Source: Fibrobacteraceae bacterium (GTDB lineage Bacteria > Fibrobacterota > Fibrobacteria > Fibrobacterales > Fibrobacteraceae). Taken from it: a DNA stretch of 8,706 bases. Below are positions 1 to 5,642 of the stretch, piece by piece (position 1 is the stretch's first letter; each line of letters begins with the position of its first letter). The notes under the pieces were generated by a model. It saw nothing but the letters and a program-made list of their open reading frames with translations. It ran no database searches and was not told the origin of the DNA. The position numbers and the translations under genes are program-made. The stretch spans positions 1-8,706 of the forward strand of contig JABUUT010000060.1 of NCBI GenBank assembly GCA_021443045.1, read 5' to 3'.

Positions 1-13
1 GCACTCGCTCTCA
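1..13 (+). repeat. 13-base direct repeat GCACTCGCTCTCA, copy 1
   Basis: GCACTCGCTCTCA occurs at the extreme left edge and again, identically, at 98-110. In both places it directly precedes an A-run and a terminator hairpin. Whatever lies upstream of this copy is outside the window, so the full repeat unit cannot be seen. Confidence 0.6.
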
Positions 14-50
14 AAAAGGTCGCTTGGTTTCTGACCAAGCGGCCTTTTTT
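13..50 (+). terminator. Rho-independent terminator
   Basis: An 11-bp stem pairs GGTCGCTTGGT (18-28) with ACCAAGCGGCC (34-44), with one G.U pair and a TTCTG loop. An A-run at 14-17 precedes it and six T follow (45-50). It would end a rightward transcript that begins left of the window. Confidence 0.85.
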
Positions 51-66
51 CACGATATGACCGCTC

Positions 67-110
67 GTGCTAAATTCAGGTGAAGAACCTGCGTTAAGCA
101 CTCGCTCTCA
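67..110 (+). other. Strong hairpin plus repeat copy 2; candidate small-RNA body
   Basis: Bases 67-101 fold into a nearly continuous hairpin. GTGCT (67-71) pairs with AGCAC (97-101), AAT (73-75) with GTT (93-95), and CAGGT (77-81) with ACCTG (87-91), around a GAAGA loop. Only 72/96 and 76/92 are unpaired. The hairpin overlaps the second copy of GCACTCGCTCTCA (98-110), whose pyrimidine-rich part TCGCTCTCA stays single-stranded before the next terminator. Hairpin, open tail and terminator together resemble a bacterial small RNA, and the same tail before the first terminator suggests a tandem unit. It could equally be the processed 3' end of an upstream transcript. No promoter was identified, and I recognise no known RNA family. 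Confidence 0.35.
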
Positions 111-111
111 C

Positions 112-144
112 AAAAGACGGCTGGTGAATACCAGTCGTTTTTTT
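112..144 (+). terminator. Rho-independent terminator just upstream of the zinc-ribbon gene
   Basis: GACGGCTGGT (116-125) pairs with ACCAGTCGTT (130-139), including two G.U pairs, around a GAAT loop. AAAA precedes the stem and a T-run to 144 follows. The run ends only 14 bases before the ATG at 159, so it either separates the left-edge unit from the gene or acts as an attenuator for it. Confidence 0.85.
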
Positions 145-158
145 CTACATTCCCCACC

Positions 159-398
159 ATGAAATTTTGCCCACATTGCAATGCTGAACTAAAAGACGAC
201 GCCTCCTTCTGCCGCCACTGCGGAAGCGACATGAATACAGGCTGGGCTGAAGGAGCTGATTTTACAGACCTGGAAACCCCAGACTATGAGGAGATTTTAG
301 AAAATGAGTTTGGCAACAGCGTAAAGAAAAAAAGCCCCATCACCATAGCAGTGGCTATCATTGTGGCTCTAGCTTTTGCCCTGTTAATGTTTTTTTAG
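159..398 (+). CDS. Small zinc-ribbon protein with C-terminal membrane anchor
   Basis: The 79-residue product begins with a compact double zinc knuckle, C4-P-H-C7 and C18-R-H-C21 (CPHC...CRHCG), the standard pattern of zinc-ribbon domains that bind one Zn(II). An acidic stretch follows at about 31-50, then a short KKK (56-58) and a hydrophobic segment from about 61 to 79 ending exactly at the C-terminus. This predicts a tail-anchored inner-membrane protein with the ribbon in the cytoplasm. Proteins of this layout are common and mostly uncharacterised, and no partner is visible here. There is no Shine-Dalgarno sequence before the ATG: the leader is ACATTCCCCACC and a terminator T-run ends 14 bases upstream. 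Expression may therefore be by read-through or from a leaderless transcript. The zinc ribbon is secure; the role is unknown. Confidence 0.85.
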   Translation: MKFCPHCNAELKDDASFCRHCGSDMNTGWAEGADFTDLETPDYEEILENEFGNSVKKKSPITIAVAIIVALAFALLMFF

Positions 399-410
399 CG
401 CAATTTGGGC

Positions 411-566
411 ATTAAAAAAACGGCTCATCTGCAATTATCCGTGGAAAGAAATGCTTATACAATCCATCCCATCCACGCTTATGGAGTTGGTCGTCTTCGC
501 CCATGGATTCTTATCATTTCATTTGGCCGATTCGTAAAAATACGGACTTTTGCATTTGAGCCAAAA
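411..566. repeat. Imperfect inverted-repeat element of about 140 bp (copy 1 of a dispersed repeat)
   Basis: The convergent gap between the zinc-ribbon gene and rluD contains an inverted repeat. Bases 422-442 and the reverse complement of 542-562 match colinearly at 16 of 21 positions: GGCTCA, TGCAA and TCCGT are shared, with 2- and 3-base mismatch blocks between them. An A7 run (414-420) lies just outside the left arm, so in a leftward transcript the second arm is followed by G and U7. Internal bases also pair in part (ATCCAT with ATGGAT). The left end recurs at 8548-8586. It may be a small non-autonomous mobile element, a structured RNA, or the terminator of the leftward operon. Confidence 0.5.
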
Positions 567-582
567 AATCTAAAAAGCTTCT

Positions 583-1860
583 CTAAAGCAAATTAGGGTC
601 TATAGTGGGCTCGTACCCAGGAATCACTGCTTCTTCAGGCAATCTTCCTTGTTTTATAGCTTCTTTTTCTGCTTTTTTACGAATTTTTAAAGCCTCAATT
701 TCTTTACGCTTAGCCCTGCGTTCTTTTTTTGCAGCCATGCGTTCGGCACGGGTCTTGCGAACTTTTACAGGAGCCGCCTCATCTGGAGAAACCACTAAAT
801 CATCATAGTGGTCTTCAAAGTTTTCCTCCGCATAGTCAAAGCGAATATCGGCATCAAACTCTCTAAAGCTATCATCTTCACCATAGGCTGGAGCTTCACA
901 GGGGCATTCCTTCCGAAGTAGTTTAAGAACCTTTTCAAAAGGCTTTTCCAAAGGAACCTTGAATTTCATCAGTTTATTGGTGCGAGGGTGTATCAGCTCA
1001 ATTTTTACAGCCTGCAACAGTTGTGCCGGAGCAATTTCCAAAACTTTTTCAGCAATGTCCCGCATTAGTGGAGGTACACGATTGAGGCATCCATCCCGAC
1101 CATCGTACAGAGGGTCGCCCACTACCGGGTGGCCAACGTAACGGTTGTGAACACGAATTTGATGGGTGCGACCTGATTCTAGTTGCAGTTCCAGCAAGGT
1201 TGCAAAAGAAAAAAATTCCTTGGCAGTAAAATGAGTTCTAGATTCCTTACCGCCTTTTACCACCGCCATTTTTAAACGATTTTTGGGGTTTCGGTCGATG
1301 GGAGCGTCAATAACACCTTCCAAGTCCCGAGGGTGCCCCCAAACCAAAGCGTTGTAGGTGCGATGCAATGTTCTAGTTTCTAGCTGGTGAGCCAGATGCC
1401 TGTGGGCTGCGTCATTCTTGGCTACCACCATAAGGCCCGGCGTATCCTTATCCAATCGATGAACAATGCCGGGGCGCAAAGGGCCATTCACTGTAGAAAG
1501 ATTATTTTTAAAATGGTGTAAAAGTCCTGCGGCCAAGGTACCACTCTGCACTCCATTTCCTGGATGCACCACCAAGTTACGAGGCTTGTTCAGCACCACA
1601 ATATCGTCGTCTTCGTAAACTATATCCAGAGGAATGTCTTCGGGCTCCAACGTAGAAGCTTCTTTTTGCGGCACGCTGTTTACCGAAACCACCATGGCTG
1701 TTTCTACCCGGAAATTTTTTGTGGCAACAACGCTGCCTACTTTTACTTCACCTGCCGCAATCAGCTTTTGTACGTCGGTGCGGGAAACATTCTCCAACAC
1801 ACCCACAAGAAACTTGTCGATGCGTTCGCCATTCTTAGTTTCGTCTACAATATAGTTCAT
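583..1860 (-). CDS. rluD: RluA/RluD-family 23S rRNA pseudouridine synthase with charged C-terminal extension
   Basis: This enzyme isomerises uridine to pseudouridine in rRNA. RluD of the same architecture modifies helix 69 of 23S rRNA in the large subunit. Residues about 10-62 form an S4-type RNA-binding domain (RIDKFL...VSRTDVQKLI...G.V.V). The catalytic domain contains IVHRLDKDTPGLMVVAK with catalytic Asp137, then the motif RTHQIRVH at 231-238 and GDPLY at 248-252. The family core ends near residue 317. About 108 further residues follow: an acidic stretch, then a Lys/Arg/Ala/Glu helix (about 370-405). I chose the ATG at 1860, 8 bases after the lspA stop. A TTG at 1872 overlaps that stop, adds four residues and is less likely. 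No clear Shine-Dalgarno is present, so translation is probably coupled to lspA as last gene of the operon. Family assignment is firm; the exact target uridine is inferred. Confidence 0.93.
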   Translation of the reverse strand: MNYIVDETKNGERIDKFLVGVLENVSRTDVQKLIAAGEVKVGSVVATKNFRVETAMVVSVNSVPQKEASTLEPEDIPLDIVYEDDDIVVLNKPRNLVVHPGNGVQSGTLAAGLLHHFKNNLSTVNGPLRPGIVHRLDKDTPGLMVVAKNDAAHRHLAHQLETRTLHRTYNALVWGHPRDLEGVIDAPIDRNPKNRLKMAVVKGGKESRTHFTAKEFFSFATLLELQLESGRTHQIRVHNRYVGHPVVGDPLYDGRDGCLNRVPPLMRDIAEKVLEIAPAQLLQAVKIELIHPRTNKLMKFKVPLEKPFEKVLKLLRKECPCEAPAYGEDDSFREFDADIRFDYAEENFEDHYDDLVVSPDEAAPVKVRKTRAERMAAKKERRAKRKEIEALKIRKKAEKEAIKQGRLPEEAVIPGYEPTIDPNLL

Positions 1861-1868
1861 CTTTGTGG

Positions 1869-2453
1869 TCAATTGTTGGTGGTTTGTTCCTCGTTCTTTT
1901 GTTTCCGTTCTTCCTTAATTTGTTCGTGAACCTTTTTTAGAACAAAGGGAGAAAGTATAACAATGGCAACGCCTACGGTTACAAAAGAATCGGCCACATT
2001 GAACGTGGGAAACCTGGTCATAATAAAATCGGGAAAATCGCAGTCAATAAAATCGACCACCATCTGCAGGCGCATACGGTCTATAAAATTGCCAATGGCA
2101 CCGCCTAAAATCATCACTACTCCCAAACGGGAAAGGTAATCCCGCTTGTCAATAGATTTGTAGAACCAGAACAGCACCACCGTAGCCACCACAGAAATGA
2201 GAATAAAGAAAACGGTGGGTGGCAAAAAAGGCATTAAATCCTGAGGTCTAGAACTAAATGCCGCCCCCTTGTTGAACACCAACTGGAACTGCACCAAAGA
2301 CCCCAACACAGGAATCACATCGCCGTTGCGTCCACCAAACTCATTGGTAAAGCGAGCCACAGCCCACAACTTTGTTAATTGGTCTGCAACAATGCTAAAG
2401 ACCACAATAAAAATATGGAACCCAAGAGAGTTTACAACTCTAACAGCTTTCAT
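1869..2453 (-). CDS. lspA: Lipoprotein signal peptidase (signal peptidase II)
   Basis: This inner-membrane aspartyl protease removes the signal peptide of prolipoproteins after diacylglyceryl modification of the lipobox Cys. The 194-residue product shows the family motifs in order: ADQLTK (23-28), NKGAAFS (61-67; NTGAAFS is more usual), GAIGNFIDR with catalytic Asp125, VVDFID (132-137) and FNVADS with catalytic Asp155. Four membrane segments fit about 8-30, 79-98, 108-124 and 156-174. It is somewhat longer than typical family members (about 160-170) because of the loop around 68-80 and a charged C-terminal tail from about 173. The ATG lies inside the end of the squalene-synthase-like gene (14-bp overlap), with AAGGG eight bases upstream, and the stop sits 8 bases before the rluD start. 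Its partners Lgt and Lnt are not in the window. Confidence 0.96.
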   Translation of the reverse strand: MKAVRVVNSLGFHIFIVVFSIVADQLTKLWAVARFTNEFGGRNGDVIPVLGSLVQFQLVFNKGAAFSSRPQDLMPFLPPTVFFILISVVATVVLFWFYKSIDKRDYLSRLGVVMILGGAIGNFIDRMRLQMVVDFIDCDFPDFIMTRFPTFNVADSFVTVGVAIVILSPFVLKKVHEQIKEERKQKNEEQTTNN

Positions 2454-3510
2454 TTTTTAAACCCTTGTAAGTTTTATCTATCCAGGAGTTGGAGTAAAAG
2501 TGACGCATGGTAGATGCAATAATTTTCTTTACCGTATCCCGAGAAATTTTGGCCTTGTTCTGTGAAGCAAACACCACTTCCCCATTGCCAATGAGCTTTA
2601 GATTTTCGGCAGCCATGAACAAGGGCCACAAACAGAACAACCTTGTTCGCATGGTAATGTTGGGTATCAGTTTAGTATATTCTATGGCATCATCCAAATG
2701 TTTCCAGGCTTTTTGCACTAGCTCGGCCAAAACTGCGGCACGCCTGGATTCAAAAGTTTTGTCTGGATTGTATCCAAAAAGTTCATAGGAGTGTTCAAAC
2801 CCGTGACGTTTGCAAATTTCTTCGGGAATAAAGCACACATGACGGGTGGAATCTTCAATAACATCCTTCACAATATTGGTAACTTGCAAAGCCAAACCAA
2901 AGCTTACATCCAGCTTTTGCAATTGGGCTTTTCGCTTGTCGTTTATAAACAAACTATCTGCAGAGAACACTTGTGTTAAAAGTTTTCCCACTATGCCCGC
3001 CACATAGTAGCAATACTCGTCCAAATTTTTTACTTTATCTAAAGTAAACCAACCATTGGTCAAGGCCGCTTCTTGGCGCAGGCAAAATTTAGCCATTCCC
3101 CCACACATTTCCACCACCACATTGCGTACGGGAAAGGCATATTTTTCGGGGAGACTTTTAAGCAAAGGCACCACCACATCTGCCTTAAGACATAAATCAA
3201 AATTGGCATCCTTCTCGGAATCTTTGGCAAAATAACTAGGCAAGGCGTTTTTAAAGGCTTCAATTTTTTTATCAGAAAGTTCCGGGCTTTTAAAAATGTC
3301 GGCAAACAACCCAAGAATTTTTTCTTTCTCAGCAGCCTTCATTACTGCGTCATCCTCAATGGTGTCGGCAATGCGTAAGTAAAGGTAGGCCAAAAGAACA
3401 CTATGGTGAAGCTTTCCGCTAAGAATATTGATGTTCAGAGCAAATGTTCTAGACACCGTCAGCAGTCGTTCTTCGGCATAGTTCCAAGACGCCTTTTTAC
3501 TCATTTGCAT
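2440..3510 (-). CDS. Squalene/phytoene synthase family protein (squalene-synthase-like)
   Basis: The family joins two prenyl diphosphates head to head (FPP to squalene, or GGPP to phytoene) using two Asp-rich motifs that bind Mg-diphosphate. In the 356-residue product these are seen as DTIEDD (49-54) after SRTFAL (20-25), and NIVKDVIED (212-220). DEYCYYVAGIVG (164-175) and a C-terminal RLFCLWPLFMAAENL (290-304) resemble squalene synthases more than phytoene synthases. Lys215 replaces the Arg common in NIIRD, and the C-terminal anchor of the eukaryotic enzyme is absent. I chose the ATG at 3510 because GGAG lies 7 bases upstream; it overlaps the preceding gene by 14 bp. An ATG at 3504 is the alternative, and the open frame extends further to 3600 without good start signals. 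No desaturase or squalene cyclase is nearby, so substrate and product are unproven. Confidence 0.88.
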   Translation of the reverse strand: MQMSKKASWNYAEERLLTVSRTFALNINILSGKLHHSVLLAYLYLRIADTIEDDAVMKAAEKEKILGLFADIFKSPELSDKKIEAFKNALPSYFAKDSEKDANFDLCLKADVVVPLLKSLPEKYAFPVRNVVVEMCGGMAKFCLRQEAALTNGWFTLDKVKNLDEYCYYVAGIVGKLLTQVFSADSLFINDKRKAQLQKLDVSFGLALQVTNIVKDVIEDSTRHVCFIPEEICKRHGFEHSYELFGYNPDKTFESRRAAVLAELVQKAWKHLDDAIEYTKLIPNITMRTRLFCLWPLFMAAENLKLIGNGEVVFASQNKAKISRDTVKKIIASTMRHFYSNSWIDKTYKGLKNESC

Positions 3511-4063
3511 AGTTGGTCTCCGCATAAACGTCTGGTGGAATTTTCTTTGATTTTGCCATGGCATTAACATACTTCCACAAACGGCCATGAGACTCGGCAT
3601 TCTTCAATTTTTTGGTAAAACTCCAGATAGTCTGGTTTTGAACATCCATTTCACTGCGAAAGTTGCCCTTGCTTTCGTAGGCATAGCGAACCTTGCGGTA
3701 TTCCAAAAAATAGGCAGACTTATACAAGTCGGCAGCCTTTGACTTGGCCTTTTGGCAAACTACACACCCCACAATCAAAAAAACGGGAGAAGCGGCAAAG
3801 CCATAGAACCACGGCAGGCTGGTCCACTTATGCAAAACCCAAACCGCAGGAACTCCCGAGGTTAAAGCCATAAGGAGGGTAAAAATCACATCACAGGGAA
3901 CACAAAACCCTTTTATGGAGGGAATATAAACCCACTTTTGCCCTTTTTTAAGCAATTTTTTTAAATAAGTTGGGTAACTAACTCTATAAAACCAGAAAAA
4001 AAGACCAACCCAAAACAGAACTGGAGTCCAGAACCAATAATCCATGCTATTCAATATTTCCAT
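3497..4063 (-). CDS. Unrecognised three-helix membrane protein with two CxxC motifs
   Basis: I do not recognise this 188-residue protein. Three hydrophobic segments lie at about 10-27, 58-77 and 83-103, followed by a basic, presumably cytoplasmic tail of about 85 residues. Lys/Arg clusters after segments 1 and 3 place both flanks in the cytoplasm by the positive-inside rule. Two cysteine pairs stand out: CVPC at 54-57 at the start of segment 2 and CVVC at 100-103 at the end of segment 3. Both would lie on the same membrane face. The ATG at 4063 is chosen over an in-frame TTG at 4108; GGGGG stands 3 bases upstream of it, and an ATG at 4045 is also possible. It is the first gene of the leftward operon and overlaps the squalene-synthase-like gene by 14 bp, which suggests a joint role. 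Function is unknown. Confidence 0.8.
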   Translation of the reverse strand: MEILNSMDYWFWTPVLFWVGLFFWFYRVSYPTYLKKLLKKGQKWVYIPSIKGFCVPCDVIFTLLMALTSGVPAVWVLHKWTSLPWFYGFAASPVFLIVGCVVCQKAKSKAADLYKSAYFLEYRKVRYAYESKGNFRSEMDVQNQTIWSFTKKLKNAESHGRLWKYVNAMAKSKKIPPDVYAETNYANE

Positions 4064-4111
4064 ATACCCCCAATTTAGAAAATTTTTTTGCCAACGATTA
4101 AAAAACAAAAA

Positions 4112-4205
4112 TTATCAACATTTTTAATAAAAAATGTCTTTATTAACAAAACTTATCAACAATTCTAAAATTTTTTGTTAAATTTATAAGCCTATCTGTT
4201 GATAG
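4112..4205. other. Cluster of DnaA-box-like 9-mers; candidate origin or dnaA operator region
   Basis: TTATCAACA occurs at 4112-4120 and 4153-4161. A reverse-strand CTATCAACA lies at 4205-4197 and a degenerate TTATTAACA at 4140-4148. TTATCAACA differs from the canonical box TTATCCACA at one position. The stretch is very AT-rich and lies between dnaA and a divergent operon, a frequent location for both oriC and DnaA autoregulatory sites. No further boxes were noticed downstream of dnaA, so the case for a full origin is incomplete. Confidence 0.45.
4143..4171 (+). promoter_or_regulatory. Predicted sigma70-type promoter of dnaA
   Basis: TTAACA (4143-4148) and TAAAAT (4166-4171) are separated by exactly 17 bases, and each matches the consensus at five of six positions. 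Transcription would start near 4178 and give a leader of about 65 bases. The DnaA-box-like 9-mer at 4153-4161 lies entirely in the spacer, so bound DnaA would block RNA polymerase. Confidence 0.5.
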
Positions 4206-4242
4206 TCAAAGAGTTACAAGTGCTGTTGCTGAGGAATAGAAG

Positions 4243-5574
4243 ATGTCTGCTGAATGGGAACGTTGTTTAAATTACCTCCGTGGAATGCTTTCTGACACGG
4301 TTTATAAAACTTATTTCGCACAAACCAAGCTGGTTAACAACACCACTGGTCATGCAACCATTTCCGTACCATCCGGACTAGACACCGCGGTCTATTCTGC
4401 ATACAAAGAACTTATCCGCCTAGGCTGGAAAGAAGCCACCCACTCCGAAGAGCCTGTGGAATTCGAATTCCAGCCTCAGGAATACGCACCTCAGGCAACC
4501 CCTTCTTTTAGCTCCGAAAACAACTTTAAAGATTTTATTAAACCAAGTATTCCCCTCTCCCCTAGTTTTCGTTTTGAAAACTTTGTTCCGGGCGACAAGG
4601 CCCAGCTCGCCTTTAACGCAGCCATTGCTGTAGCCCGGAACCCCGACGGTACGCACTACAATCCTTTGTTCATCTACGGTTCTTCTGGCCTTGGCAAAAC
4701 TCATTTGTTGCAAGCCATTGGAAACGACATTCTGGAAGAAGACCCCTCCAAGCGGGTGTGCTACCTAACCTCTGAAGATTTTTCTCAGCAGTACATGAAG
4801 TGCCTCGCCGAAAAGCGCGTTACGGAAATGTCTGACTTTTACCGCAACGAAGTAGACATACTCCTTATTGACGACATTCAGAACTGGGGCGGGAAGTACG
4901 AAACCCAGAATGAATTCTTCTTGATTTTTAACGCCCTCCACCAGTCTGGAAAACAAATTGTTCTTACCTCAGATGCTCCCGCTGTTGAAGTAAAAAGTTT
5001 GTCGGACCGCTTGGTGAGCCGCTTTGCATGGGGCCTTACCGTAGACATCCAGCCACCCGATGTAGAAACCCGCGAGGCCATTCTCCACAAAAAGGCCGAA
5101 GAGCGCCATCTGGAAATTAGCGACGAGGTGCTTCACTACTTGGCAGAACATATTGCAAGCAATGTCCGTTGCCTTGAAAGTGCCATTATTAAATTAACCT
5201 TGCAGTCTAGCCTAATGAACCACGATATTGACATGAGCATTGCCCAGAAAGTGGTGGCAGAAATTGCTCCCGCCCTTCGCCGGCGCGTTAGTTTAGATGC
5301 AGTACTCCATGCAGTGTCCAAGCACTACGAAGTTCCAGAGTCCAAGCTTACAGAACCTGGACGCGGCACCAAAGAAATTTCAAAAGCACGGCAAATAGCC
5401 ATGTTCCTGATGCGTGAATGTTCCTCCATCAGTTTGCAGAGTATTGGTTCCCGTTTTGGCGGAAAAGACCATTCTACGGTGGTTCATGCCATTAAGAGTG
5501 TTAAAAAAGAAATGGAGACAGACCCGTCTTTTGCAAGACTTATCGAAGGCCTAAAAAATTCTATTCACGATTAA
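4243..5574 (+). CDS. dnaA: Chromosomal replication initiator protein DnaA
   Basis: DnaA binds 9-mer boxes at the origin, oligomerises with ATP, opens the duplex and recruits the helicase. The 443-residue protein has all four domains: domain I (about 1-65), a short linker (about 66-105), the AAA+ domain III (about 106-330) and the DNA-binding domain IV (about 345-443). Visible motifs are Walker A GSSGLGKT (146-153), Walker B LLIDDIQ (207-213), sensor I LTSD (241-244), box VII SDRLVSRFAWGL (254-265) with the arginine finger at R260, and the domain IV signature GGKDHSTVVHA (406-416). The ATG has GAGGA seven bases upstream. A DnaA-box-like site overlaps the predicted promoter, which fits autorepression. 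The gene is followed by a terminator and not by dnaN/recF, so the usual replication cluster is broken up here. Confidence 0.98.
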   Translation: MSAEWERCLNYLRGMLSDTVYKTYFAQTKLVNNTTGHATISVPSGLDTAVYSAYKELIRLGWKEATHSEEPVEFEFQPQEYAPQATPSFSSENNFKDFIKPSIPLSPSFRFENFVPGDKAQLAFNAAIAVARNPDGTHYNPLFIYGSSGLGKTHLLQAIGNDILEEDPSKRVCYLTSEDFSQQYMKCLAEKRVTEMSDFYRNEVDILLIDDIQNWGGKYETQNEFFLIFNALHQSGKQIVLTSDAPAVEVKSLSDRLVSRFAWGLTVDIQPPDVETREAILHKKAEERHLEISDEVLHYLAEHIASNVRCLESAIIKLTLQSSLMNHDIDMSIAQKVVAEIAPALRRRVSLDAVLHAVSKHYEVPESKLTEPGRGTKEISKARQIAMFLMRECSSISLQSIGSRFGGKDHSTVVHAIKSVKKEMETDPSFARLIEGLKNSIHD

Positions 5575-5598
5575 ATTTTTTTACGGAAATTAGTTTAT

Positions 5599-5630
5599 AA
5601 AAAAAGTAGCCCGTTGAGACTACTTTTTTT
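5599..5630. terminator. Bidirectional Rho-independent terminator between dnaA and the convergent gene
   Basis: AAAAAAAGTAG (5599-5609) pairs with CTACTTTTTTT (5620-5630) around a 10-base loop. The A7/T7 flanks make it usable in both directions. It lies 24 bases after the dnaA stop and 12 bases after the stop of the leftward gene. Confidence 0.8.
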
Positions 5631-5642
5631 ATTGCTTACAAA

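Noticed and set aside
51..110. tRNA gene between the two left-edge terminators
   Set aside because: There is no GGTTCRA T-arm, no acceptor pairing and no CCA end. The hairpin does not fit an anticodon arm.
411..566. Integron attC-like site
   Set aside because: Length and imperfect dyad symmetry fit, but the required GTTRRRY/RYYYAAC core sites are not at the arms, and no integrase or cassette is nearby.
405..596. Rightward 63-codon open frame between the zinc-ribbon gene and rluD
   Set aside because: It starts with TTG without a ribosome site, lies across the inverted-repeat element and runs into the 3' end of rluD on the opposite strand. Its composition does not resemble a protein.
4108..4108. 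Upstream TTG start for the three-helix membrane protein
   Set aside because: The added 15 residues lack a ribosome site and intrude on the AT-rich control region. The ATG at 4063, or possibly 4045, is more plausible.
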